A DNA stretch of 64,000 nt, taken from the NCBI GenBank assembly GCA_013146195.2, contig CM028382.1, positions 120,479,023 through 120,543,022 on the forward strand. Direction: 5' to 3'. Within the stretch, counting starts at the first letter, position 1. Each line of letters opens with the position of its first letter. The translations under genes were made by a program, and so were the position numbers. A model generated the notes under the pieces. The model was given only the letters and a program-made list of their open reading frames with translations. It was not told the DNA's origin and did no database searches. The DNA comes from Codonopsis lanceolata (lineage: Eukaryota; Streptophyta; Magnoliopsida; Asterales; Campanulaceae). Of this stretch, positions 1 to 10,012 are shown piece after piece.

Positions 1-620
1 CTTATCTTCACCATTGTTCTTCCATGAAAGGCTCCTCCCCTCCATCGCGAGAAACAATACGTACCACCCTCTCCTACCTCCCCACCACCATCACTAGTGG
101 AGCAATTCAATTCGACCTAGAAGGCCCACGAGAGCATTATTGCAAAGATTTTACTTTCGCCTTTTCTTTGTTTAATCCGGGTTAGCAGGTTTACCCTCAA
201 ATTACAAGGTTTCGAGCTCTATTGATGAAATTTTGATCAATAGCTAATCTTTAATTGAGCATGGCTGATTTCTGTCTCTCCCTCTCTCTCTACCTCTTTC
301 TCTCGCGATGTCGGGCGAGAATTGTGTTGGTTACACTGATTCAATATGATTGAGGGGGGGGGGATCATGCAATTTGTAAAAGGACTTAAAGTAAAAACCT
401 ACATATTTATTAAAAGAAGTTACTAATTCTCAATTCAGAATTAGAAGATTTAAGTTTTAGTTTTTCAGATTTGAAAAAGCTTATTGTCATCATTTTTTTT
501 TTTCCAATTTGAGACTCTAATGAGGGATTCAATTTTCCTTGTAAAGACGAGGAAGTTATTTACCTCAGTCATGCACATCCCAATCTCACCGATCAGGACA
601 GAGCTAGGGAGCTCGGTGCT
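1..620. other. Unassigned sequence
   Basis: No coding feature is recognised. The stretch holds a pyrimidine-rich CT tract near 275-303, a run of ten G at 354-363 and a T-rich tract near 490-505. It lies on the pol side of the Tat-like element described next, but I see no pol coding here, so the element is probably truncated or interrupted. Confidence 0.4.
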
Positions 621-623
621 CCT

Positions 624-1997
624 TCAACAAATGTCAGTGTGGCGAAGCCTCTTCACCATCCCTAATCCAAAGGTAGCCGCGTGCCCGCCTCGTTTATTAG
701 TATTCAGGTTGCTCAAGTCAGGCACGTTAGCTATCTCAGCTATAAGTTTGGCCACGAACTCGCGGGTCTCAGGCATTTCAAAATTCTCCCTTTGCCATAT
801 GGGAGCTTGCGAGCTAGAAGCCTCGGCCGGCTCGCTTTGATCAGTCCGTGATCGTGTTCTTCTTTCTGGAGGGGAAATTGGGGCAGGCCTTTTTTGTTGC
901 TGTTGTTGAGGAGGTGCAATTGGAGCAAGAATCAATGGAGCAGGAGTTATTACAGCAGCTGGTGTTTGGGTGGCATTCGTTGCTCGGTTTGTCTCCGGTG
1001 CTCGGTTAGACCCTCGACCGGTGCCGGTGGCTGGAACGGTAGGGAGACGCGCAGGTTGTTGCCCGGCCATTTGGGTGTTTCTCCCGATGGCTCCTCTCCT
1101 CATGGCCTGGAGAAAGCGTTGAGAATCCTCCAATTGCCTCATATCTGCAAAATGGATTATGAAAGGAGGTTAGAGGTTATAGTTGAAATAGAAAGTAATA
1201 AAACGAGGATAATAAGTTCATGCCGACTAGAAACAGAGAACGCAGGGGTGCAGTTTCTTCCGACCTGCTCGCAGTCTAGGCATGCATTCACTTGGGAATC
1301 TTCCCCCGTGGCAATTGCCCCAGAACGGGTGTGGTGTTTCAGCTTCTAAGACAGTTTGGGGCTCACAACCATCGACAGGCCAACTTATTATTCCCGCTTG
1401 TCGTAGCAAGGCGGGGTCAGAGGTCAGGGCAACCCAGTCTAACAGCCAATCCTGCCCTTGTTTTCCTTCTTTCACACCGAGAAGTTTTCTGAAGGTTTTA
1501 GCGAGCATTGGCTCCCCTGTTCGAAAGGCATGCTTGTCGTACTTGGCAACAGCTAGATTCTCTAAGTATGGAGCTAAAGGCCAACCTACTCTAGACTCAA
1601 CGAGCAAGGCTTTTGAATCCCAAGAGTCAACTTTATTTGGGCTGTCGGACAGAAGCTTGAAATAGTTGGGATTGGAGCGACCAGTGATGCGCCCACTTTT
1701 CTTGTCCATAGAAAAGAGAAAAAAATTTCTAAAGAGATCCATGCTGGGCTCGAAGCTAAGAAGTCTACAGGCAACAATGTATGTGACCAGAAATCTAACG
1801 GTGGTGAGGGTCAGGTCGCAGGGAAGGGCGTTGTTTATTAAAAGGAATTCAGCAAAGAAGGGATCTAAGGGCAGTCTAAGGCCGAGTAAAAAGAAATCAA
1901 AGTAAAAGACCATCCGGTCTCCCTGAAAATTGTGCCCGACTTCTTCGATATCTAGGTCGAATGCCCTAACTCGGTAATTCTTGGGATCCATACCCAA
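624..1997 (-). CDS. Antisense accessory gene, PF04195-like, probably spliced
   Basis: The protein resembles the plant 'putative gypsy type transposon' domain (PF04195), whose role is unknown. The first exon (1997-1265) has the family hallmarks: a stretch with LRLPLDPFFAEFLL at about residues 37-50, then LSFEPSMDLFRNFFLF, and a C-terminal LRAGRKKL. The frame reaches a stop at 1227. A GCAG/GT donor at 1265/1264 and a TTTTGCAG acceptor at 1145 give a 120-bp intron and join in phase to a second exon (1144-624). That exon begins MRQLEDSQRFLQAMRRGA and continues with a Pro/Gln-rich linker. The joined product would be about 417 residues with no stop. An in-frame upstream ORF (2375-2007) is separated by one TGA. 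Splicing is inferred from sequence only. Confidence 0.5.
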
Positions 1998-2006
1998 AGA
2001 ATAAAA

Positions 2007-2375
2007 TCAGCCAGAGACTTCATCCTCGCTGGTTTGGTCGTCCCATTTAATGAAGGGGGTATTGGTAGAAGCAACTTGTTTCCTTTTGACTGAACCTTGG
2101 TTTTGTTCAGTTCGTGGCCTGCTCGAGCTAGGAAGGTTTTCTATTGCTTGTTCAGTTATGTTTCGGGGGATTCGGGGGCATCTCTGGCGAACAAGTGGAA
2201 TTTCTTCTCGCTCAGTTTCTTCAGAGCTCGAGGATCCTGTGTCCGGGCTCTCTTCATTTTCTTGGGGGGCCTCCGTGGTCGTAAGCACGTCCTTCGATTT
2301 CAAATGATGTTTCGTCACCAGAAGACATCCTATAGGAATCGAGGAATATATATTAAACCCTGTTCGGGGGGACAA
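2007..2375 (-). pseudogene. Acidic Ser-rich N-terminal part of the antisense accessory gene
   Basis: This is in the same frame as the downstream accessory gene, separated from its ATG at 1997 only by a TGA at 2009-2007. The translation is Glu/Ser/Thr-rich (for example SPDTGSSSSEETEREE), typical of a disordered N-terminus. A second ATG at 2328-2326 directly follows a splice-acceptor-like CCTATAG in another frame. That frame would meet this one at a six-base G run near 2266, so a homopolymer indel is possible. It is either the true N-terminal region, now broken, or an upstream ORF. Confidence 0.35.
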
Positions 2376-2706
2376 GCAGAAACAATTAAGCAGGAACCCG
2401 TGGCAAGCAAGGGTTTATCCTCAAACCAGTGAACGGGGCACTGGCCAAGATGCTCCTCGATTCCAACTGTGTAAATTAGCCAAGTTTATGCAGTGCCTAA
2501 GGGTATGACGTGCTTAAAGTGGGAAATCAGAAAAATGGAGATGGAGATGCAGGGGAATTGTTAACCCTAGTTCCGAACGAGTTGATTAAAGAGGGTATTC
2601 AAAACCTAAGAAAAGTACCGTGGACCTTAAAACGCGGGGTTTAAACAGATTAAAACTGAAAATACAGAAGGAAAGGAAGGGAATATGATGGATTTCGAGG
2701 CCATAC
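2330..2706 (-). other. Possible 5' leader intron of the antisense gene
   Basis: On the minus strand a strong donor (ACAG/GTATGG, boundary 2707/2706) and an acceptor (CCTATAG/GATG, boundary 2330/2329) bracket 377 bp, placing an ATG right after the acceptor. This is inferred from consensus sites alone. Confidence 0.3.
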
Positions 2707-3186
2707 CTGTTAATGCTGAACGGATCAGTGAAAGCTCTGAAGGTTCTTGGAAAAGATTGCTGAAACTGATGCAGATTACGATTGAGGGTTCTGAAAATCT
2801 TCGTTGCAAACTTGGAAAGCAAAAATGAGGATGATTGCCTGTGTCTTCGGCTTCTCACGAACTGTGTTCTTACGAATTTGGAGGGCGATAAAAGTTCAAA
2901 ATGAAAAAGAAGTTTTGCTTTTATACCGGTTGGCAACCGTCGCTTGGGAGTTTCTCATCATTGCAACTCAAAAATCGAGGCAACATTTAATGTGCTATGG
3001 GGAAATGAGGCCATGTAAGTGTGCAGGCGGCGGATGACGGCTCGTATCCCTAAAAACCCTTTTGGTTGGCTTCCACTTTAAATTTTGATCGAGGGCAACT
3101 CAGTGTACTTGTGGAAACCCGCTTTTTAAGGAGTTATTTGACTAATAGATTTGGAATTCTCCTCGCTCCGAGTATAAATACTTGGT
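2376..3186. other. Spacer between antisense gene and 3' LTR
   Basis: No convincing protein is seen. A 116-codon minus-strand frame at 2586-2936 lacks recognisable domains and overlaps the predicted leader exon. The region probably holds the antisense promoter and 5' UTR. Confidence 0.35.
2918..2925 (-). promoter_or_regulatory. TATA box on the antisense strand
   Basis: TATAAAAG in the context GGTATAAAAGC on the minus strand lies about 200 bp upstream of the leader donor site. It is suitably placed to start the antisense transcript independently of the LTR. Confidence 0.35.
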
Positions 3187-3204
3187 GAGCAAGGAGTAGG
3201 GGGC
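3187..3204 (+). other. Polypurine tract
   Basis: GAGCAAGGAGTAGGGGGC is almost pure purine and sits three bases before an LTR-like TG. This is the expected plus-strand priming site just upstream of a 3' LTR and fixes the element on the plus strand. Confidence 0.5.
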
Positions 3205-3207
3205 TAC

Positions 3208-3838
3208 TGAGCTGCCTGGCCCAATAGGCCAAAGCCATGAATCATGTGTCTGGCATATGATTACCATTCAGTCAATACACGAGCATCCTAAAGTCAAAGT
3301 TACAAGGAGAAGATTAAATGGCTTCTAATATACAGCGAGCTGGGGTTTTAACCCTCAGCGGTCAAGAGTATGAGCGAGCTGGGGGCTTAACCAGCGAGCA
3401 GGAAGCAAGCAGGATATGTTATGCTCGTCTATTAAAGACTATTAATAGGAGACGGTTATGTCCGGAAAACTATTCATGTTACCGTTGTGATGAATGAGGC
3501 AGTTAATGGGGGAGTTAATATGCCCGCCATTTATGTCATGAATATTAATGGGTAGTTATGAGCAGTTATTCCCTCCGGCAACAACTATAAAAACCCCTCA
3601 GAATGAAGGAGGGAGGTACATGATTTTTACTAGCTTGCCTAAACTCTATCAAATTTTACACTCTCTTGCATACTTGTGCTAATTCTCACACCGGAGGGCT
3701 TTTGTAGGGAGTGCCCCTGCCTAGTTCACGGTTTTCTTGGTTTAATTGCAGAGTTGGGCCTTGAGTATAGAGGATACGTTGAAAGTCAGGTATCCAATTG
3801 GAAGAGTCCAGTGCATCTTGGATGATTTTGGACGCATC

Positions 3839-3839
<1 letters not shown>
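3208..3839 (+). repeat. 3' LTR of the Tat-like element
   Basis: The LTR begins TGAGCTGCC after the polypurine tract. It contains a TATA box (3586-3592) about 250 bp before its end and ends near GACGCATCA. A related copy with the same order of blocks (GGGCTACTG start, AACTCT.TCAAATT, TATCC..CAATTGGA) is found at 22146-22851. The exact 3' end is uncertain because a TA/CA microsatellite follows. Confidence 0.5.
3586..3592 (+). promoter_or_regulatory. LTR TATA box
   Basis: TATAAAA within AACTATAAAAACCCC, in the right place for the LTR Pol II promoter. Confidence 0.5.

Positions 3840-3875
<36 letters not shown>
3838..3875. repeat. (TA)n(CA)n microsatellite
   Basis: TA repeats pass directly into about eleven CA repeats (3853-3875). 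The 3686-3874 minus-strand frame through it is a repeat artefact. Confidence 0.9.
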
Positions 3876-3911
3876 ATATATATTATTTATTATATTGATT
3901 TATTTGAATAC

Positions 3912-3994
3912 TAACACCGTCCTATACTGACATCGTCTCATACTGACATCGTCTCATACTGGCGTCGTGCCATAGGCACGGGTACAGAATCTAG
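3912..3994 (+). mobile_element. Helitron 3' terminus (plus strand)
   Basis: Three near-identical ~17-bp units around GTCTCATACTG lead into a perfect 6-bp hairpin with a 3-nt loop (3966-3980: CGTGCC-ATA-GGCACG). Ten bases (GGTACAGAAT) and then CTAG (3991-3994) follow, with T next. A hairpin 10-12 nt before a terminal CTRR, inserted at A/T, is the defining 3' end of Helitrons. The 5' TC end was not located. A close copy is at 52151-52221. Confidence 0.6.
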
Positions 3995-4048
3995 TATTGA
4001 TTAATACAGATTACGTGCATTTTGTTATGTGATAGATAATAGTAGTAA

Positions 4049-4077
4049 CTAGCACTCTTGCTCGTGCCAATAGCACG
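4049..4077 (-). mobile_element. Helitron 3' terminus (minus strand)
   Basis: Read on the minus strand: a 5-bp hairpin (4077-4063: CGTGC-TATTG-GCACG), ten spacer bases, then CTAG (4052-4049) followed by T. Geometry is the same as the plus-strand terminus 54 bp away, which faces it. The element would extend to the right. Confidence 0.5.
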
Positions 4078-4159
4078 ACGGCAGTTTGAAAATTTATCAA
4101 TAAATAAAGCAGATATTATAGAAATGAACTACTAAAACTATTATTTTCTTAAAAAAATT

Positions 4160-5060
4160 TGACTTTGAAATGGAGCCTCTTTGCCCGAAACGGAGGGATT
4201 AATTAATAATTTGTATACGAAATTGCGGGCCGGACAAAAATTAAATTGCTTGAGTTAATTACGATAACAGTTAAAAAGAAAAAAAATTCTAATTACAAAA
4301 CTTACGTTTTTTTTTTAATTTTTTTAATTTGTATACGAAATTACGGGTTGAGAAAAAATTAAATTGATTAAGTTACTTACGATAACAATTGAAAAGAAAA
4401 AAATGCAAATACAAATTTTCACAACCATAAAACTGTAAAACTGTAAAACCGTAAAATATTAACTATAAAATCGTAATATCTCAGTAAAATAGTAACTAAT
4501 TTTCACAAATGCAAAATAATAATTGTAAAACCGTAAAATATTAACTGTAAAACCATAATATCTCAGTAAAAGAGTAACTAATTTTCGCAAATGTAAAATA
4601 ATAACTGTAAACCGTAATATCTCAAGAATTTTCGCAGTGATAAAATAGGGATGAAAAAAACATAATAAAAACGGTTGAGATTGTGAGATTAAACGTGACA
4701 GAGAGACATTCTTTATATTTCATATATATCAATATTACATTGAAATGAATGTCCGCACATAATTTTCCGTTTAAAAATTTGACATTCATCAAATTTTTAA
4801 AAACTACAATGAAAATTCTTTTAAAAAAAATTGAGAGACATTATTTGAAAATTGGTGTTGCAAAATAGTTTTTTATTTAATAGCCGTAAAATCTTGGTAA
4901 AACAGCAAATTGATTAATTTGTATACGAAATTGTGGGTCGGAAAAAACGGGTCGGACAAAAATTAAATTGATTAAGTTAATTACGATAACGGTTAAAAAG
5001 AAAAGAAACAAATATTTCAATTAATTTGTATACGAAATTACGGTAAAACTGTAAAACCGT
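4160..5060. repeat. AT-rich direct repeats
   Basis: Two motifs recur. A block with TTTGTATACGAAATT followed by GGACAAAAATTAAATTG appears near 4210, 4325, 4915 and 5020. A block with GTAAAACCGTAAAATATTAA and ATCTCAGTAAAA recurs two to three times within 4430-4640 at roughly 90-bp spacing. This looks like internal repetition of a non-coding element, and no protein is supported. Confidence 0.5.
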
Positions 5061-5511
5061 AATGGGGAAGAGAAGGAGTCGAGATGAATTGCAAGAAAGT
5101 GGGAAAGAATACTCGCTGGGAAAACTGTCATTCGCACATGCGAGAGCTGAGAGAAATAAGGGCCGTTGGATCACCATAAAATAGTAAATCCGGACCCCTT
5201 TTATCCAAAGTCAATTGTAAGCGCTCCTCACTGATCTCTATTGTATTATAGATTGTACATATTCAATCATAGTGATCGTAGAAGTAATCGCACATATTTA
5301 ATGACAAATGTTGTATTTAAAAAAATATATTCTAAAATTTATAAAATATTTTATTTATTTATTGTATTCTCTATTAATAATTTTACCTTTTCTTAATCGA
5401 TGTGTTATAATAATTTCAGTTATGTACATCGAACTCACAATATTTACGTTACAATTATTTGTTTATTTTATTTATTATCGTTAAAGTTTTTAATCATGAT
5501 ATTAGTTTTAC

Positions 5512-5514
<3 letters not shown>

Positions 5515-5563
<49 letters not shown>
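5515..5563. repeat. (TA)n microsatellite
   Basis: About 24 uninterrupted TA units. Confidence 0.95.
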
Positions 5564-5565
<2 letters not shown>

Positions 5566-5785
5566 CAACAATTCTCTTTAATTTATTCTTTTAATTTTAT
5601 TTTTTCACTTCATATTGTTTATGTATAATTTAATTGAAAAATATATATAACATGCATCATGTATTTAATGCACGGGTGTAAAGCTAATTAGAGTATAAAA
5701 GCAATAGACTCAAAAGGAATTAACAAACATTGAGTTTAGCATAGCATAAAGCAAAACTAGGAGAGAAAGAACGTTTTATTATATA

Positions 5786-6043
5786 CTCCCTCCGTCCCTA
5801 AATTATTGTCCTGGTTGACCGGGCGCACAGATTAAGAAAAAACAATTGACTTGATTATTTATATTGGTTTAATGTGTAGTTTCCTTTAAAGCTCATGTGT
5901 ATGTGGCCCATAATTAAAGTAAGGTGAAAAAGTAAGGGTAAAGTAGTAAAAGTGATATTCTAAAAAGGTAAGTTTCAAAGCGAACAATTATTTTGGAACG
6001 GACGGAAAAGGAAAGGAGGACGATAATTTAGGGACGGAGGGAG
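5786..6043. mobile_element. Stowaway/Mariner-like MITE
   Basis: Terminal inverted repeats CTCCCTCCGTCCCTAAATTA and its complement at the right end, flanked by TA on both sides (5784-5785, 6044-6045). Length is 258 bp with no coding, and it is most similar to the copy at 7880-8138. Confidence 0.85.
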
Positions 6044-6139
6044 TAATTAATATCTTTTCAAAAGTCCACCAATTTTATCTCTTTTCTTTATATGCTGCCA
6101 GGTCCAAATAGTCCAAGGAGCTATCACGTGCCTCGAGCA

Positions 6140-6360
6140 TAAACCGTTTGGTTGACCACTGGTCGATCAAATAAACCAGTTGGTCAAGCAAGTGGTTTTA
6201 CACTGGTTTATTGATAAACCAGTTATCGACTTGGTCGACCAGATAAACCAGTTGGTCGATCAAGTGGTTTTACACTGATTTATTGATAAACCAGTTGTCG
6301 ACCAAGTGGTTTATCAATAAACCACTTGGTCGACCACACTGTCGACCAGTGATTTCGGAT
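6140..6360. repeat. 72-bp tandem repeat built from GGTCGACC palindromes
   Basis: Two copies of a 72-bp unit (AAACCAGTTGGTC starts at 6173 and 6245) contain nested inverted repeats of AAACCA(C/G)TTGGTCGACC. The second copy runs into its own inverted complement (6290-6340), so the region can form a long hairpin. No ORF or known family is recognised. Confidence 0.6.
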
Positions 6361-6600
6361 GTTAAGGAGGTACATTTTTACTGATTTACCGATAAATCAG
6401 TCGTGGTTTATCAGTGATTTATCAATAACTCAGGCCATAAGAGAGTATTTATTTTAAGTAAGGCTACAAATGACCAAATCATCTTTAACTTGACCATTTT
6501 TATAAATACCCCTCTATTTGCTCTGGCCAAAGTACATAGTGAACAGGATGCACTTGTTTAACTAGCTCTCTGATTCTCCTTGTAACAGTTGTCTGGACGT

Positions 6601-6611
6601 GGGGGGGGGGG
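6601..6611. repeat. Poly-G run
   Basis: Eleven consecutive G; the length may be unreliable in the assembly. Confidence 0.8.
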
Positions 6612-6710
6612 TTAGTGGCGTTGAAACCTCCACTCATTCCTGACGTGGCCTAGTTAATGCTGAGAAGTTATGGCTGGGTAGTTAATGCCCTTTACTTGGC
6701 ACTTAAAGCC

Positions 6711-6861
6711 GAGTCCAGATTTCCTGTACCATTTGTGTGTACCACTGGTGTACCACTTTTCATCTCCATCATTATATCCCAATCATTGCATCTCAACCAA
6801 TGGTTGAGATGAAAAGCGGTACACCAGTGGTACACACAAGTGGTACAGGAGATCTGGACTC
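6711..6861. mobile_element. Mutator-like foldback MITE with 9-bp target duplication
   Basis: A 151-bp hairpin element. The ~56-bp terminal inverted repeats start GAGTCCAGAT and differ at only about three positions. It is flanked by a perfect 9-bp direct repeat, CTTAAAGCC (6702-6710 and 6862-6870). Nine-bp duplications with long inverted repeats are characteristic of Mutator-like elements. It is non-coding. Confidence 0.8.
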
Positions 6862-6902
6862 CTTAAAGCCATGAGGTATATAAACCCTTCTTAAATGTAT
6901 TC

Positions 6903-7108
6903 CGACCACAGTTGTTGTTCGTATAGCATTTACAAAGAGTAAACATGTGCAAACAAAAAGTTGTTACCTTTCGGTAGCTGTTTTAAATAATATATGGCCT
7001 CATCATTTTGTTAGTGTTGATGCGAATATTAGAATATCAAGTTGAAGAAATGTTAATTTAATGAATGTGAACTTTAGGTAAAGCTTGTTGTTTCTATAAT
7101 AAACTCTA
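6903..7108. repeat. Dispersed repeat, partner at 31527-31730
   Basis: The stretch with CAAAGAGTAAACATGTGCAA through AATAAACT matches 31527-31730 at roughly 95% by eye, and both copies run straight into a MITE end at the same base. Confidence 0.7.
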
Positions 7109-7128
7109 CTCCCTCCGTCCCTAAATTG
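7109..7128. mobile_element. Truncated MITE end
   Basis: CTCCCTCCGTCCCTAAATTG after TA. The rest of the MITE is missing, while the partner locus at 31731-31978 keeps the full element. Confidence 0.6.
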
Positions 7129-7879
7129 CCTTCCCAAAGCCTCCTCTACCGAAGAAGCTGAAGAAGATGAAAAAAGCCTCCTTGCTCTACACCCCACAGT
7201 GAGCCATCCAGTCTTTGCTCCTGGCATACCGATCACATACTCATATTCATATTCATACTAATACCCATATCTATACTCATACTTATATTCATACTCGTAC
7301 ATAAAAAAAAACCTTCCTATCTCAGAAGGACATAAGAAGCACACTTGAAGTTTTCGAGCGCCTAGTGGGCTAAAACCTATATGTATATGTCGGGTTATAC
7401 ATTCACGCTTCAAGAGGTAAGTACCAATATATTATTTTTTCCGTTAATATAAATAATGTAAAATATCAATATTATGCATGCAATGTAAATAATATTATAA
7501 TTAGATAATGTAATGTAAATAATAGATAAAATGTAAATAAAGTAATTATGCATATTATAAACACACAATGTAAATATATAATTTTGCATACTTTCATCTA
7601 AAAAATATAAATTCTGAAAAGTGTCATCTTTCTAAAATTTCGATATGATCTAGTCTTCATAATAATTAAGACTCTCCAAAGAATCATTGTCTGCCAAAGC
7701 TAATCCATTTAGTCTTTCTTGTGTTATTGTAGAACACAAATAGTATTTCAAAAACTTGAACCTAAAAAATCTCCTTTTCTGCAGATACAATAGTCTAGCC
7801 CTAGTCATCACTAGCTCCTAGTTGAAAATTTTATTGGAAAGTGAAACCTTAATGTTGAACGCGAGAGAAGAACCTATTA

Positions 7880-8138
7880 CTCCCTCCGTTCCTAAATAAT
7901 CGTCCTAGTTGACCCGGCGAAGCAGTTTAAGAAAAAACAATTGACTTGATTATTTATATTTGTTTAATGTGTAGTTTCCTTTAAAGCCTATGTGTATGTG
8001 GCCCATAATTAAAGTAGTGTGAAAAAGTAAGGGTAAAGTGGTAAAAGTGATATTCTAAAAAGGTAAGTTTCAAACTGGACAATTATTTAGGGACAAACAA
8101 ACAAGGAAAGGAAGACGATAATTTAGGGACGGAGGGAG
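7880..8138. mobile_element. Stowaway/Mariner-like MITE with empty-site partner
   Basis: Inverted ends CTCCCTCCGTTCC and GGGACGGAGGGAG, with TA on each side (7878-7879, 8139-8140). The duplicated segment at 47275-47285 reads continuously across this point, giving an empty site and confirming the element limits. Confidence 0.9.
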
Positions 8139-8750
8139 TACAAATTATTGAGTTTCGAGCAATTAAGTTTGACTCAAAAATTGAAAGGAAGATTAAAGAA
8201 TAAAAATGAATGAAGAAGATCCTATTCAAAGATTCTGCTGCAAAATAGTAATCATTCCCTCTAAAATTGAGAGTCGTGGCTCCAATTTAATCATTACATA
8301 AACTTTAACCGTTAGGATTAACGCTCACATCCACATGCATGAAAGTGGTTATCCCTTTTTCTCTCTCCATCACACAAATTATATTACTAGAATATTAACT
8401 CCTTAATTCCAAACTAAAATACTCTTATCTTGAGCATACATTAATCTGGTCTCATACCAGGGGCGGATCTAGGATTTTAGTACCACGTGAGCTTGATATT
8501 CAAAACTAATTTGTAAACATTAATGATCGTTTAAAATAACTTCATTAATCGATTAAAGATGATATATATAGTTGGACTTAATAAGTCTTACACATTACAT
8601 ACATAAAAGAGTTAAAAATTAATAATGATGTTTAACGTACAATTTTATTTTACTTTTTACAAAATTTTGACTAGGGTACTAGCCCACATCAAGTGTACTC
8701 TACATCCTGTCTCATACTGATACCGGGTAAAAAAACATCATAATCTAATA

Positions 8751-8998
8751 CTCCCTCGATTTTCAAATTCTTTGATGTGGTATATTGTTTAAGAAAAAAT
8801 AATTTACTATATTATAATATAGGTGAAATGTATGGTTTCTTTTAATGCCCTTCAGTATGTGATCATAATTAAAGTACGTAGAAAAAGTAAGAGTAAAGTG
8901 GTAAAATTGTTTTTCTAAAAGAGAGTTTTGAAAGAGGACAATCATTTTTAGAACGGATGAAAAAGGAAAAGAAGACGATAGTTTGACTACGGATGGAG
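8751..8998. mobile_element. Diverged MITE of the same family
   Basis: Begins CTCCCTCGATTTTC after TA and ends GGATGGAG before TA. A matching copy in the duplicate is at 47971-48208. The 90-codon minus-strand frame across it is an artefact. Confidence 0.65.
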
Positions 8999-9388
8999 TA
9001 TTACGTATCCTTAAAGTATTATTGGACGTAACCATACTATCCCTTATACATTATATGTTCTGATTTGTAAGTTAACTGAGCGACCTCACAATCTGAATTG
9101 AGGATCATAACTTTCGTTGTTGTGCGTACTTAAAAGGTATGGGTTAGAGCGGAACAAAAGTTCGGGTAAAAACAATAGTGAGAATAGTTCTTATAAACAT
9201 GTTAATAGTTTATAATGTAACATTGAAGTGGCTCGTATTAAGAAAGATAAATTCTGAGTACCAACAATGCTTTGAACTTCATGGGTCATTGTAACATACT
9301 CGAGGTTAAAAAAATATTTTTTTTGAATTACCAAAAACAATTGAATTATTAATTAAAGAAGACACAAAAACCATAGGCGGAATAATGA

Positions 9389-9570
9389 TATTTTGTGCTC
9401 TAGTTGTATGTAATGCTATTTTGTGATGTTTATATTGCGGAAAGGAATATGCGATTGTACTTCGTATTGCCTGAATAATGCTATTTTGTGCTCTAGTTGT
9501 ATGTAATGCTATTTTGTGTTGTTTATATTGTGGAAAGGAATATGCGATTGTACTTCGTGTTGCCTGAATA
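9389..9570. repeat. 93-bp tandem duplication
   Basis: A unit starting TATTTTGTGCTCTAGTTG (9389 and 9482) is present twice with few differences. No function is recognised. Confidence 0.7.
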
Positions 9571-10012
9571 TGCTATTGTGTTCTTATTTTATGTGTTGTC
9601 TTTGTACAAGCAAAGAAACGACGACTATCATAACAAAAGATAATGAATTGTAGTAACTCACACAAGACAATGATACGGAAAAAAGTTCATCAATTCTGAT
9701 TAATGTATACAAAGAACATGTTTACACAATGTAGAACCTGAAAATGTCAGCTTCTGAAACAAACAACTCTTAGCTCTTAATATTTATTGCAAAGACACCT
9801 ATTTTCCTCTACGTATATTTTGTGATTACACAATAGTGAAAATTACAGTTGTCTTTAAATATCTCTAGTTCATAAACAGAAACTTGAGAAAAATTTCACA
9901 TCGGGATCATCGATGGAGGGAGGGCACAAATGTTGGATATGCTCAAGGTGTTGAAGGAATGCAAAAGTTGTGGATAGCTCAAACTTCCTTCGATTTGTCC
10001 CAACACATGGCC
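9571..10012. other. No recognised feature
   Basis: The sequence downstream of locus A on the minus strand is probably its 3' flank. Nothing else is seen. Confidence 0.3.

Larger units (their letters stand above)
624..3839 (+). mobile_element. 3' part of a Tat-lineage Ty3/gypsy retrotransposon
   Basis: Read on the plus strand, this has the 3' end of a Tat-type (Grande/RIRE2-like) element: an accessory gene in antisense (624-1997), a spacer, a polypurine tract (3187-3204) and an LTR (3208 to about 3839). Accessory genes with a 'putative gypsy type transposon' (PF04195-like) domain, placed antisense between pol and the 3' LTR, are known in this lineage. No gag or pol is visible to the left, so only the 3' end lies here or survives. 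The left limit is uncertain. Confidence 0.55.
7280..9078. repeat. 1.8-kb duplicated segment, partner at 46677-48286
   Basis: The segment aligns with 46677-48286 with few differences. The main ones are a MITE here (7880-8138) that is absent there, and about 85 bp with a TA/CA microsatellite there that is absent here. The left part (CTCAGAAGGACAT through AAGAGGTAAGTACC) looks like the R/U5 side of a Tat/Ogre-like LTR, because the partner copy has a TATA box and LTR start upstream. The remainder is non-coding. Confidence 0.7.

Noticed and set aside
5400..5594. 64-codon plus-strand frame with an Ile-Tyr run
   Set aside because: It is the TA microsatellite read in frame; no flanking gene structure.
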